Positions 17,132 to 25,687 are shown, numbered from the stretch's first letter. The stretch is 64,000 nt of DNA from an uncultured Collinsella sp. (GCA_900541715.1 UQLI01000007.1:3805-67804); one strand, 5' to 3'. The notes: a model not told the origin generated them from the letters alone. Numbers and translations are program-made.

Positions 17132-18394
17132 GTGTCTGAGATTAATATTGCCGAGCTTTTTGCGGGCGTCGGTGGATTTCGTTTGGGTCTCGAAGGCTAT
17201 GCCGACCCTCGCCATCCCGAGTTTTATATGAAGCCCGCCGGCCCCTTCCGCACCATTTGGGCCAATCAGTGGGAGCCGCCCGGAACCAAGGCGCGTCAGT
17301 TCGCGGCCCGTTGCTACATGGATCGCTTCGGCAATGATTCCGTCGTCAACGAAGACATCAATAAGGTCCTGGAGCAGGCCGAGGCGAAAGAAATCGAAAT
17401 CCCCGATGTCCAAATGGTTGTTGGCGGTTTCCCCTGCCAAGACTACTCTGTCGCGCGTCCGCTCAATCAGGCACACGGCATCGAGGGCAAGAAGGGCGTC
17501 CTTTGGTGGGACATCTATCACTTCCTCGAAATGAAGAAGCCCAAGTTCGGTCTCTTTGAGAACGTCGACCGCCTGCTCAAGTCGCCCGCGTCTCAACGCG
17601 GTCGCGACTTCGCCATCATTCTAAGCTGTCTTGCCGACCTCGACTACACGGTCGAATGGCGCGTGGTCAACTCTGCCGAATACGGTTTCCCCCAGCGTCG
17701 CAAGCGTGTTTATATCTTCTGCGAAAAGGACGCTGGCAAGGTTGATCTCGTTAATCGCATGCACAACGGCGTCATGGCTAAAGCCTTCCCCGCCATCTAT
17801 CCCGACGAGATGTCCGAGCTCGACGTTTTGCCCGACCCCTACGAGAACTCAACTCGTTTTGGCGTCGGCCAAAAGACCTCTCAATTCAAGAATGCTGGCG
17901 TCATGCAGGGCTGTCATGTTCTGACCTGCGACTTTGCCGAGGACTATCACGGTGAGCGCCACGTGCTTGGCGACGTGCTTGTCGACGAGGCTGATGTCCC
18001 GGAGCAGTTCTACATCTCCGACGAAAAGCTTCCCGACTGGCGCTACCTTAAGGGCAGCAAGCGCGAAGAGCGCACTAACAAAAAGACAGGCTTTACGTAC
18101 ACGTATTCCGAGGGAGCCATGAGCTTCCCGGATGCCACCGACAAGCCGAGCCGCACCATCCTCACAGGAGAAGGCGGCACGGGAGCGAGCCGCTTCAAGC
18201 ACGTCATCGAATGTCCCGATGGCCGTTTCCGCCGTCTTGTTCCCGACGAGCTCGATCAGCTTCAGGGATTCCCGAAAGGTTGGACCGATACGGGCATGAC
18301 CGACGGCCATCGGGCCTTCTGCATGGGCAACGCACTCGTCACCGGCGTGCCCCATCGCATTGGCGAAGCTATGGTCGAAGTGTACGGCCTCTAA
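17132..18394 (+). CDS. DNA (cytosine-5) methyltransferase, probable partner of the Sau3AI-like enzyme
   Basis: C5-cytosine methyltransferase motifs appear in order: motif I ELFAGVGGFRLGL, motif IV GGFPCQDYS with catalytic Cys102, motif VI FENVDRLL, motif VIII QRRKRVYIF, and motifs IX/X near the C-terminus (RRLVPDELDQLQGFP, then FCMGNALVTGVP). The length of 420 residues matches M.Sau3AI-type enzymes. The GTG start with GGAGAAAC upstream is preferred over a TTG 21 codons earlier that has no ribosome site. It would protect the host from the divergently encoded nuclease. The variable target-recognition region lies between motifs VIII and IX; GATC specificity is an inference. Confidence 0.92.
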   Translation: MSEINIAELFAGVGGFRLGLEGYADPRHPEFYMKPAGPFRTIWANQWEPPGTKARQFAARCYMDRFGNDSVVNEDINKVLEQAEAKEIEIPDVQMVVGGFPCQDYSVARPLNQAHGIEGKKGVLWWDIYHFLEMKKPKFGLFENVDRLLKSPASQRGRDFAIILSCLADLDYTVEWRVVNSAEYGFPQRRKRVYIFCEKDAGKVDLVNRMHNGVMAKAFPAIYPDEMSELDVLPDPYENSTRFGVGQKTSQFKNAGVMQGCHVLTCDFAEDYHGERHVLGDVLVDEADVPEQFYISDEKLPDWRYLKGSKREERTNKKTGFTYTYSEGAMSFPDATDKPSRTILTGEGGTGASRFKHVIECPDGRFRRLVPDELDQLQGFPKGWTDTGMTDGHRAFCMGNALVTGVPHRIGEAMVEVYGL

Positions 18395-18405
18395 GGCAAG
18401 CAATC

Positions 18406-18440
18406 CGGAGCCGGCAGTTCACGCTGTCGACTCCGTTTTT
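18406..18440 (+). terminator. terminator of the methyltransferase gene
   Basis: Hairpin CGGAGCCGGCAG...CTGTCGACTCCG with one mismatch and a 6-nt loop, followed by TTTTT, 12 bp after the stop codon. Confidence 0.7.
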
Positions 18441-18519
18441 CCACCCCACTTCCCCGTATACTGATGTAACACGTGTTTCATCCGGGCTTGTTGGGCCGGA
18501 TTGTTCATGGGAGGGTCTT

Positions 18520-19011
18520 ATGGCTGCTTCGAATCCGCCTAAGGGGAGCGTTTCTTCTTCGTCCATCAAGCCGGTTACGCGCAAGGCCGTGCGTTGCCAG
18601 CGCGAGGTCGCTTGGCTTGTCACGCAGGCGGCGGGCAGGCTTGTGGCGACCACTCAGGACGTCAATGCGCCTACGCCGAGCTTTGTGTTAGCGGCGGCGC
18701 TGGATTTTGTGCGCCAATTGGAGCTTGCCGCGCAGGATGCCAACGGCCACCTCGACTACCAGAACGTTATGGCGCCCGACCTGCAAACGTTCTGTCACAT
18801 GGCCAAGTTGCCTGCCGCGCCCAATGCGCTTTCGGACGCAGGCTACATGTTTACGCTCTCGGGCGCGGACCTTATCCGCGACATCTATGCATACTGCAGC
18901 GAGCTCGCCGAGCGCCACGTCTTTGACGCGGCAGAAGTCAAACCGGGAAATGTCATCAAGCTGGTTCTCAGGCTGTTCCTGATAGACGGGTTCGGGGCCA
19001 TGCCGGCGTAA
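18520..19011 (+). CDS. hypothetical protein
   Basis: A 163-residue soluble protein starting at MAASNPPKGS, with GGAGGG 6 bp upstream. No family is recognised. It has a polar Ser/Lys-rich N-terminus, then a mostly helical region (for example VAWLVTQAAGRLVATTQDVN and SFVLAAALDFVRQLELAAQD). It has no membrane helix and no signal peptide. It lies between the methyltransferase and a convergent AlbA_2-type gene. A longer reading frame upstream overlaps the methyltransferase and was not used. A role linked to restriction-modification is possible from position only. Confidence 0.6.
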   Translation: MAASNPPKGSVSSSSIKPVTRKAVRCQREVAWLVTQAAGRLVATTQDVNAPTPSFVLAAALDFVRQLELAAQDANGHLDYQNVMAPDLQTFCHMAKLPAAPNALSDAGYMFTLSGADLIRDIYAYCSELAERHVFDAAEVKPGNVIKLVLRLFLIDGFGAMPA

Positions 19012-19111
19012 GCCGAGTCTTTAGCATCACCGTCGACTGGGCAACAACCGCTTTACCTTAATGGACGCCAATCGAGGGTCGATTATTGGGTCGCCTCGTC
19101 CACTAACGCAT

Positions 19112-20578
19112 CTATCCCACGCGCTCCGACAGTCGATACTTGCGGTTGCGGCTCGTCGCCGGCGCCGTGGGCTCAAGCTCGCCTTGAGCAATGAGCGCGT
19201 TGACGCGTGACCTAACCTGGGAAATTGTAAGCCCCGTGCGTTCTGCCAGCTCACGCGTCCCCAGCTCGCCGTAGTGTTTGAGTGCCGTCACAATTAAGCC
19301 CCCGCCATGATCGACCGGCTCGATTTTTGAACGGTAAAGTACGATCTTGAACCGATCGAACCCCGGGCAGAACAGGGGCTCGGCCAGACCATGCGCGCGC
19401 ATGGCATCGATCATCATCGGGATGCCCGAGCCATTGCCCTCAGCCGGCGAACCTGCGCCATCCGGCAGCGGGACAATCGACATGAGTTTCACGAGCGTCG
19501 CGTTACGGCATCGGGAGCTGCCGTCAAACAAGTTCTCGCGAGTCTTTCCCCCGTAAAGGCCGCCAGGATTCGTCACCTCGACACGATCGTCAAAGACGTC
19601 GACGGCAATCGATTGTCCACAGAACCGATCCCCGTATTCTCGATGGATTACGGCGTTGGCGATTGCCTCGCGCAGAACCTCCTCGGGAATCTCCAGCGAG
19701 TCGACACGCGAGACGCCTTGGACGGTCGAGGTTCGCCGCAAATTCTTGGCGACGGCCGCGACAGCATCCGAAATCATCTCGCCCAACGTTCCCTCACAGA
19801 TTGTGCGGTCCATGAACCTCAGCGACCCCGCCATGCCCTTCTGAGTTCCCGCATGGACAGCCACGTCAATGAAGAGCTTGGGATAGAACTGCTGAGGGTA
19901 GGTGCCCACAACTAGGAGTCCAGCCTTGGTGACATTGCCCTGGGAATCAAGGATATTTAGGCGCTCCAGCTTCGTTTGTTTGTCCGGCGCGCCGCGCATT
20001 GCCCGGGGCGTCAACGAGAAAGCCCGATCTATCGTACGGTCGACCAGCGTCTCGTCGAGATTGTCCGCGCCCGCACCCGCCACCGCGTCCCGATCGCTCG
20101 GAGTCGCTCGACCGTATGACGCCAATGTGAGCACCTCGGTCGATGAAAGCGGCACATCTTTGTCATCGATGCGCTTGTAGCTGCCGCCCTGGGCGCCCCG
20201 CTCTATGACATAGCAGGGCTTGCTCGACGGATCGAGCTCCTCAATCGTAATGACGAGAACGATGACGCCCTGAAGCTCCACTCGCTCGATCGTGTATTTA
20301 GGCGGATTGGCCAGCTTTCCTCGACCGCCCGCATCACCCATGCCTGACACAAATTGGTTGAGCACTTTCTCGGTCTCGAAGTTCTCAACCGGGACAAAAC
20401 CTGCGCGCTCACTCACTCCGAGCACGATGATTCCGCCGGCAGTGTTCGCGAATGCGCTCACCGTTTCCCACACATCGCGGGAAAGCGTCGTGGCGCTCTC
20501 CTTCACTTCGACGTTAAGATCATCCGAGCCCATACGCCTTAAAGACTCAAGCAGACCGGTCAGCTCGTTTTCGTTCAT
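19112..20578 (-). CDS. AlbA_2/Schlafen-type ATP-binding regulator with C-terminal winged helix
   Basis: Residues about 10-140 form an AlbA_2 (divergent AAA-4/Schlafen-like) domain with E-V-K-E-S and the TAGGIIVLGVSE segment. Residues about 265-400 form a HATPase_c_4 domain (REAIANAVIHREY, NPGGLYGG, then NGSGIPMMIDAM). The last 65 residues are a winged helix (ELAERTGLTISQVRSRVNAL). This combination is common in proteins annotated as putative DNA-binding or transcriptional regulators, sometimes in defence islands. The start is set at MNENELTG because AAAGGA is 7-8 bp upstream; a GTG two codons earlier is less well placed. A striking palindrome and TATCTCTC repeats lie directly upstream and could be its own binding sites. 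Confidence 0.82.
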   Translation of the reverse strand: MNENELTGLLESLRRMGSDDLNVEVKESATTLSRDVWETVSAFANTAGGIIVLGVSERAGFVPVENFETEKVLNQFVSGMGDAGGRGKLANPPKYTIERVELQGVIVLVITIEELDPSSKPCYVIERGAQGGSYKRIDDKDVPLSSTEVLTLASYGRATPSDRDAVAGAGADNLDETLVDRTIDRAFSLTPRAMRGAPDKQTKLERLNILDSQGNVTKAGLLVVGTYPQQFYPKLFIDVAVHAGTQKGMAGSLRFMDRTICEGTLGEMISDAVAAVAKNLRRTSTVQGVSRVDSLEIPEEVLREAIANAVIHREYGDRFCGQSIAVDVFDDRVEVTNPGGLYGGKTRENLFDGSSRCRNATLVKLMSIVPLPDGAGSPAEGNGSGIPMMIDAMRAHGLAEPLFCPGFDRFKIVLYRSKIEPVDHGGGLIVTALKHYGELGTRELAERTGLTISQVRSRVNALIAQGELEPTAPATSRNRKYRLSERVG

Positions 20579-20632
20579 CTGCACGTCCTTTCGCTCGGTC
20601 CTGCGGAGAATGCCGCGGATAGATTTCCCTCG

Positions 20633-20711
20633 TCTCTCAGTTATCTCTCGTAATTATCTCTCATCTATCTCTCTATCTCTCGGCTTAGAGATAGAGAGAT
20701 AGATGAGAGAT
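20633..20711. repeat. tandem TATCTCTC units ending in a perfect 25-bp-arm palindrome
   Basis: TATCTCTC starts at 20642, 20655, 20666 and 20674. The last part forms a perfect inverted repeat: 20656-20680 pairs with 20687-20711 around a 6-nt loop (CGGCTT). Further TCTCTCAT units and their inverted form occur at about 20812-20876. The block covers the 5' region of the AlbA_2-type gene and may include its promoter. Nothing else is recognised between 20712 and 20887. Confidence 0.85.
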
Positions 20712-20887
20712 GGAATGTCTACCATTTGCTTCATTTATACATATTTTTGCTGGTAGAACAATCGGTATTGAGACAATACGATGATTGCCTGTCTCTTTGA
20801 TGCTCAGTTATCTCTCATATTTTTCTCTCATCTTCCTGTCATCTCTCATATTAGAGACGAATGAGAGACGAGAGATACGCGAGTGAT

Positions 20888-21064
20888 GGACGAGCGAGGA
20901 TTTTCGGACGGTCGGATATCGAGAGTGGATATTTGGACGGTTTTTGGGGCTTTTGCGGCAAATTCCGTCCAAATATCCACTCTCGTTCGATAGGTATCCG
21001 GAAATCCTCGCTCGTCCGTCCGAATATCCACTCTCGTTTGGCGAGTGTCCAATTTTCCACGCAC
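20888..21064. repeat. repeat cluster 1 of the CCACGCTCG family, with nested 21-bp stems
   Basis: 20920-20940 pairs perfectly with 20965-20985 (21 bp), and 20888-20908 pairs with 20998-21018 with one mismatch. Two further units in the same orientation follow to 21064 (TCCGAATATCCACTCTCG and GTCCAATTTTCCACGCACG). All units are variants of CCGAAAATCCACGCTCGT. The related clusters are at 25713-25834 and 27115-27215. Confidence 0.85.
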
Positions 21065-21201
21065 GTGCGGCGGGCACTCGGGACCTATGCCCAATCCGGC
21101 TGCATCGTCTCCAGTTCGCCGCAGGGTCGCGGCCCCATATGGGTATACTCTCGTGGATTCGACTCGATTCGCCCCCGCTGGGGCGTCAAAGGAGACTGCA
21201 T

Positions 21202-24200
21202 ATGCCCACCACCTCAACCGACCCGCGCGCCGCAGCCGCTGCACTGCTGGTGCCCGGCACTACCTGCCACGGCTTTGCCGTCGAGCGCCGCGAGACCGTG
21301 CCCGAGCTCGACTCGGACGCTTACGTGCTGCGACACACTGCCTCGGGCGCTCGCCTGCTGTACCTGGCGTGCGACGACGAGAACAAGGCCTTTGCCATTG
21401 GCTTTAAGACGCCGCCGGCCGATTCCACCGGCGTGTTCCATATTCTTGAGCACTCGGTGCTGTGCGGATCGGCCAAGTTTCCCGTCAAGGAGCCGTTCGT
21501 GGACCTGATCAAGAGCTCCATGCAGACGTTCCTCAACGCCATGACCTACCCCGACAAGACCATCTACCCCGTTGCCACCACCAACGAGCAGGATCTGTAC
21601 AACCTGATGGACGTGTACCTGGACGCGGTGTTCAACCCGGCCATCTATACCAAGCCCACCATTTTTGAGCAGGAGGGCTGGCACTACGAACTGGACCTGC
21701 CGGAGGGCGACGGCGACAGCAGCGCCGCGAGCCTGCACGAGGGCACGCTGCGTTATAACGGCGTGGTGTTCAACGAGATGAAGGGCGCGCTGTCCGACCC
21801 CATGAGTGTGCTGGACGATGCCGTCAACGCCGCGCTCTATCCCGACACCGCCTATGCACACGAGAGCGGTGGCGACCCGCGCGCGATTCCCGCGCTCACC
21901 TACGAGCAGTTCCTGGACACGCACGCGCGCCACTACAATCCTTCCAACTCCTACATCACGCTCTACGGCGACCTAGATGTGGACCGCGCGCTGGCCTTTT
22001 TGGACGAGCGCTATCTGTCGCAGCCGAGTGCCGCGAGCCGCCGCATGGACGCAGCCGTTGCCGCCGGCGAGGACCCGTCCGCGCTGGCACCCAATCCGCT
22101 GGACGTGCAGGAGCCTGTGACCTGCGAGTATAAGCGCGTCGAGATGGCCACCACGCCCGAGAACGCCTTGGTGGGCCTGGGTCTGGTGCTGGGCAGCGCG
22201 CTCGACCGCAAGCGCACGATCGCGGCGGATATCCTGTTCGAGGCGCTGCTGGGCTCCAACGAAGCGCCGGTTAAGAAGGCCATTCTGGCCGCCGGCCTGG
22301 GCGGCAACGTGGTGAGCTACACCGCGGCCGAAAGCCTGCAGCCCTACGAGCTCATCATGCTGCAAAACGCGCAGCCCGGCGTGGCGCGCGAGCTACGTCG
22401 CGTGTTCCAGGACGCCTGCCGCGACCTGTGTGAGCACGGCGTTCCGCGCGAGCGCCTGGAAGCCATCATCAGCAGCAACGAATACGACCTGCGCCAGCGC
22501 GACTACGGTATCGCCGACGGCGTGGCCATTGCGTGCGACGCGCTGAGCACCTGGCTCTACGATGACGACGCCGCGACGCTGGCGCTCAAGTACGGCCCGG
22601 TGTACGAGGAGCTGCGTGGCGAGCTGGACGGCAGCTATTTTGAGGACCTGCTGCGCGAACTGGTGCTGCAGAACGATCACATGGCACTGGTCGAGCTGGT
22701 GCCGGTGGACGCCACCGAGGGTTCGGAGGGTGCCGAGGCCGCCGAGCTGGCAGCCAAGCGGGACGCCATGACCGATGCCGAGCTGGCCGACGTGGTCGAG
22801 CGCACGGCCGTACTGCGTGCCGCGCAGGAGGCCGAGGACACGCCCGAGGACAAGGCCACGCTGCCGCGTCTGCGCGTGTCCGACATTGGCGAGGCGCGCC
22901 CCGAGCCGCCGCTCGTTGTGGACACGACCGCGCCCATCCCCTGCCTGCGCCACGGCATCCCCACCAACCGTTTGGCCTACGCTATGCAGTATTTCGACCT
23001 GAGCTGCGTCGCGTTTGAGGACCTGCCCTATGTGACGCTGCTCTGCCGCCTGCTCAAGCAGCTGCCCACGCGCGAGCATTCGGCCGAGGAGCTCGACAAC
23101 TTGCTCGCCGGCAAGCTCGGCTTTTTGAGCTTTACGACCGAGGTCATGACCCAGCCCGAAGTGGACGGCGTGCGCCCCTACCTGCTGGTGAGCGCCGGCG
23201 CCCTGTCCGAGAAGATCGACGCGCTGGCGAGTCTGCCGCGCGAGGTATGGTCGAGCACGCTTTTGGCAGACGCCGACGCCGACCGCGTGCGCGACGTGCT
23301 CACGCAGATTCGCATTGGGCTTGAGCAGGGCTTTATCAACAACGGCCACTCGGCGGCGCTCGGTCGCGCGATGAGCTACAGCTCGCCTTCGGCCGTGGTG
23401 CGCGAGCAGCTTTCGGGCGTTGATTTCTATCTGTTCCTGCGCGATCTGCTCGACCACTTTGACGAGCGCCTGGACGGCCTGCGCGCCAAGCTTACCGAGC
23501 TGGCGGGCCGCATCTTTGTGGCCGACGGCCGCATGGCGAGCTTTACCGGCAGCGACGAGGACTTTGACGCGTACTGGGATGCCGCGGGCGACCTGGGGCT
23601 GGACGCTGGCGACGGCGCCGATGCCGGCCGCGACGCGCTCGTGGTGCCGGCGCCGTGCGACCGCCACGAGGCTTTTGTCATCCCCAGCGACATCTGTTTT
23701 GCCGCGCGTGCGTGCGATCCGCGTCGCCTGGGCATTGACGTGACGGGCGCCTGGGCGGTTGCCGCCAACGCGCTCTCCTACGACTACCTGTGGAACGAGA
23801 TCCGCGTGAAGGGTGGTGCGTACGGCTGCGGATTCCGCGCGGCCGGCGAGCGTCAGGCGGCGTTCTACACCTACCGCGACCCGGCAATCGACCCCTCGAT
23901 TGAGCGCGTGGCGCGCGCAGGCGAATGGCTCAGCAGCTTTGAGCCCGACGAGGCCGCCTTTGAGGGCTTTATCGTGAGCTGCGTGAGCGGCATGGACGCG
24001 CCGGTGAAGCCGTACGCGCTCACCAAGCGCCGCAACACGACCTACCTGGCCGGACTCGATCCACATGCACGTGAGGAGCGCCGCGCCCAGATGCTTGCGG
24101 CCACACCCGGTGAGCTGCGCTCGCTCGGCGCCGATGTGACGCGCATCGCAGCCGCGTCGCCCACCTGCGTCTTTGGCGGCCGAGACGTCATCGCCAAGAG

Positions 24201-24237
24201 CAACGCCGGCTTTAACGTAGTCGACCTGATGGCATAA
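21202..24237 (+). CDS. M16C-family insulinase-type metallopeptidase (presequence-protease-like)
   Basis: A 1011-residue zinc peptidase with four M16 domains, close to the size of the PreP/M16C group that degrades peptides inside a closing chamber. The inverted zinc motif HILEH is at residues 80-84, followed by EPFVDLIKSSMQTFLNAMTYPDKT, characteristic of M16C. The C-terminal half has the matching non-catalytic domain (NEIRVKGGAYGCG, the R/Y substrate-binding region). No signal peptide is seen, so it is likely cytoplasmic. The start at MPTTSTDPRA has AAAGGAG 9 bp upstream; the longer frame would run through repeat cluster 1. It is monocistronic and ends in a GGGAC-type hairpin. Confidence 0.93.
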   Translation: MPTTSTDPRAAAAALLVPGTTCHGFAVERRETVPELDSDAYVLRHTASGARLLYLACDDENKAFAIGFKTPPADSTGVFHILEHSVLCGSAKFPVKEPFVDLIKSSMQTFLNAMTYPDKTIYPVATTNEQDLYNLMDVYLDAVFNPAIYTKPTIFEQEGWHYELDLPEGDGDSSAASLHEGTLRYNGVVFNEMKGALSDPMSVLDDAVNAALYPDTAYAHESGGDPRAIPALTYEQFLDTHARHYNPSNSYITLYGDLDVDRALAFLDERYLSQPSAASRRMDAAVAAGEDPSALAPNPLDVQEPVTCEYKRVEMATTPENALVGLGLVLGSALDRKRTIAADILFEALLGSNEAPVKKAILAAGLGGNVVSYTAAESLQPYELIMLQNAQPGVARELRRVFQDACRDLCEHGVPRERLEAIISSNEYDLRQRDYGIADGVAIACDALSTWLYDDDAATLALKYGPVYEELRGELDGSYFEDLLRELVLQNDHMALVELVPVDATEGSEGAEAAELAAKRDAMTDAELADVVERTAVLRAAQEAEDTPEDKATLPRLRVSDIGEARPEPPLVVDTTAPIPCLRHGIPTNRLAYAMQYFDLSCVAFEDLPYVTLLCRLLKQLPTREHSAEELDNLLAGKLGFLSFTTEVMTQPEVDGVRPYLLVSAGALSEKIDALASLPREVWSSTLLADADADRVRDVLTQIRIGLEQGFINNGHSAALGRAMSYSSPSAVVREQLSGVDFYLFLRDLLDHFDERLDGLRAKLTELAGRIFVADGRMASFTGSDEDFDAYWDAAGDLGLDAGDGADAGRDALVVPAPCDRHEAFVIPSDICFAARACDPRRLGIDVTGAWAVAANALSYDYLWNEIRVKGGAYGCGFRAAGERQAAFYTYRDPAIDPSIERVARAGEWLSSFEPDEAAFEGFIVSCVSGMDAPVKPYALTKRRNTTYLAGLDPHAREERRAQMLAATPGELRSLGADVTRIAAASPTCVFGGRDVIAKSNAGFNVVDLMA

Positions 24238-24250
24238 CCACAGCAAGCAA

Positions 24251-24287
24251 AACCGCCACAAAGGGGACAGGTACCTTTGTGGCGGTT
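24251..24287 (+). repeat. GGGACAGG hairpin repeat, possible terminator
   Basis: AACCGCCACAAAGG and CCTTTGTGGCGGTT pair around a loop containing GGGACAGGTA. The hairpin lies 14 bp after the M16 gene and could end its transcript. The loop sequence links it to the repeats at 25036, 36607, 37823 and 45604. Confidence 0.65.
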
Positions 24288-24331
24288 CGAACACTTGTTC
24301 TATACGTACATGTGTTCTATAGTATGGGTGA

Positions 24332-24368
24332 TTGCTTCGGGATTAAATTGCAACTATAATATAGTTGC
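24332..24368 (+). promoter_or_regulatory. hicAB promoter with overlapping palindromic operator
   Basis: TTGCTT (24332-24337), a 17-bp spacer and a consensus TATAAT (24355-24360) form the promoter. The perfect palindrome GCAACTATA-A-TATAGTTGC (24350-24368) covers the -10 box and start point. Such a site fits autorepression by the HicB/HicAB complex. The untranslated leader is only about 15 nt. Confidence 0.82.
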
Positions 24369-24383
24369 GGGATGTGAGGCAGG

Positions 24384-24647
24384 ATGGCTCGGATCGACAA
24401 ACTCATCGCCCAGCTGCTTAGCTGTCCTTCAACGTATAGATTTGCTGACTTTCTTAAAGTTATGGCTTCATATGGCTTTGAAATGGACAACAAAGGCAGG
24501 ACATCCGGATCGCGCATTCGCTTCTACAGGCCATCGGACGGCAGAATGTTCGTGATGCACGCACCCCATCCATCTGACGAATTGACGGCGGGAACCATCC
24601 GAAACATCGTTCGATTTCTACAAGATGTCGGAGGCAGCCATGAGTAA
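24384..24647 (+). CDS. hicA: HicA-family toxin (mRNA interferase-like)
   Basis: HicA toxins are small double-stranded-RNA-binding-fold proteins that cleave mRNA. This 87-residue protein has the family pattern: N-terminal helix (IDKLIAQLLSCPSTYRFADF), GFEMDNKGRTSGSRIRFYRP, then HAPHPSDELTAGTIRNIVRF. The usual catalytic His after G-S is Arg here (GSRIRFY), a variant also common among gut-bacterial members with a downstream H-x-P-H-P. It overlaps hicB by 8 bp and is expressed from an operator-bearing promoter. Activity is inferred from family and partner. Confidence 0.88.
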   Translation: MARIDKLIAQLLSCPSTYRFADFLKVMASYGFEMDNKGRTSGSRIRFYRPSDGRMFVMHAPHPSDELTAGTIRNIVRFLQDVGGSHE

Positions 24648-24969
24648 CGTTTTGGCTTACAAGGGTTATTTCGCCCCGGTCGAGTTCGATGCCGAACAGC
24701 ACGTGCTGACAGGTATGGTCGCCGGCATTAGGGACGCAATTGTATTTGAAGGCTCCACGGTTGAAGAAGTGGAGCGATGCTTCCACGACGCCGTCGACGA
24801 TTACCTTGAGTTTTGTGCCGAAAAGGGCAAGGAACCCGAGCGGGCTTTTAAGGGCTCGTTCAACGTAAGAACGGGCTCTGAGCTCCACAAGCAAGCAGCG
24901 CTGGCAGCGGCAAAGAAGGGTGAGTCACTCAATAAGTTTGTGACTGAAGCGATCGCTGCGGCGCTGTGA
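24640..24969 (+). CDS. hicB: HicB-family antitoxin
   Basis: HicB binds and neutralises HicA and represses the operon. This 109-residue protein has the HicB core (YKGYFAPVEFDAEQHVLTGM, then FEGSTVEEVERCFHDAVDDYLEFC) and a C-terminal ribbon-helix-helix (GSFNVRTGSELHKQAALAAA, then NKFVTEAI) suited to palindromic DNA. The start is the ATG at 24640, which has GGAGG 6 bp upstream and overlaps the hicA stop (ATGAGTAA). The five-codon-longer frame lacks a ribosome site. A terminator hairpin follows. Confidence 0.92.
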   Translation: MSNVLAYKGYFAPVEFDAEQHVLTGMVAGIRDAIVFEGSTVEEVERCFHDAVDDYLEFCAEKGKEPERAFKGSFNVRTGSELHKQAALAAAKKGESLNKFVTEAIAAAL

Positions 24970-24973
24970 AGCC

Positions 24974-25026
24974 AACGTCGAGTCGAAGCCGCCACACAGG
25001 GCGCCTTTGTGGCGGCTTCGACGTTT
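24974..25026 (+). terminator. hicAB terminator
   Basis: A 13-bp stem CGAAGCCGCCACA/TGTGGCGGCTTCG is extended by AACGT/ACGTT at the base and followed by TTT, starting 5 bp after hicB. Confidence 0.75.
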
Positions 25027-25035
25027 GCCCAGATA

Positions 25036-25074
25036 AAACCTGCCAAAATAAACCTGTCCCTTTTTGGCAGGTTT
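25036..25074. repeat. CCTGCCAAAATAAACCTGTCCC repeat family, copy 1
   Basis: AAACCTGCCAAA and TTTTGGCAGGTTT pair around an interior containing CCTGTCCC. The same unit is at 36607-36652 (opposite orientation) and 45604-45641. It ends 16 bp before the 5-FCL start codon and so is part of that gene's leader. Confidence 0.8.
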
Positions 25075-25090
25075 GCTAGAGGAGGTTGGG

Positions 25091-25687
25091 ATGGACAAGG
25101 CTAAATTGCGGCGAGCGGTGATTGCCCGGCGCGATGCGATTGATTTGGATGTGCGGGCGGCGAAGTCTGCCGTTATCTGTGCGCGGCTTGTTGAGCGACT
25201 GGGTCGCTCGGATCCCGCGGCACCGCACACCGTTGCCGTCTATGCCGCGATGGGTTCCGAAGTCAATCCTGCCGCGTTTGCCGCGGCGGCCGCCAAACGC
25301 GACTGGCGCGTGGCCTATCCGTGCATGCTCTCGGCAGCCGAAGCCACAGCTTGTGGCCAGCGCATGTGCATGCGGGCAGTTGCTGTCGACGATGCGTCCG
25401 CGGCTCCGTTTATCGCCCACCCCACGCGGGCCTTCACGACCATGGACATCGACAACGATCGCTTCCCTATCGTGCCTGCCGATGTTCTCGACATGATTAT
25501 CGTGCCGCTCGTGGCCTTCGACCAAACCGGCGCGCGCCTGGGCTACGGCGGCGGTTGCTACGACCGCTACCTACCCACGCTTTCGCCCGCATGTCAAATC
25601 ATCGGCATCGCCTTTGACGAGCAGCGCGTCGGCCACGTTCCCACCGACGCCCACGACCTGCCGCTGCCCCACATCGTCAGCGCCTGA
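25091..25687 (+). CDS. 5-formyltetrahydrofolate cyclo-ligase
   Basis: The enzyme converts 5-formyl-THF to 5,10-methenyl-THF using ATP and so recycles folate. The 198-residue protein has the N-terminal basic helix (MDKAKLRRAVIARRDAI), the VAVYAAMGSEVNP segment and the diagnostic C-terminal loop LGYGGGCYDRYL. The start ATG has GAGGAGG 6 bp upstream; an in-frame extension would read through the repeat and was dropped. It is a single gene between repeat elements on both sides. Confidence 0.95.
   Translation: MDKAKLRRAVIARRDAIDLDVRAAKSAVICARLVERLGRSDPAAPHTVAVYAAMGSEVNPAAFAAAAAKRDWRVAYPCMLSAAEATACGQRMCMRAVAVDDASAAPFIAHPTRAFTTMDIDNDRFPIVPADVLDMIIVPLVAFDQTGARLGYGGGCYDRYLPTLSPACQIIGIAFDEQRVGHVPTDAHDLPLPHIVSA

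Noticed and set aside
14443..18394. Integrative element bounded by a duplicated tRNA-Val end
   Set aside because: No integrase gene and no repeat of the tRNA 3' end were found in the following sequence.
20888..21064. CRISPR array
   Set aside because: Units are degenerate, occur in both orientations, have no regular spacers and no cas genes are nearby.
20808..21508. Open frames on both strands across repeat cluster 1, giving peptides with repeated NESGY
   Set aside because: The peptide periodicity is a by-product of the DNA repeat; no ribosome site or family match.
22393..24294. Minus-strand open frame of 633 codons
   Set aside because: It is antisense to the M16 protease and His/Gly/Arg-rich without motifs.
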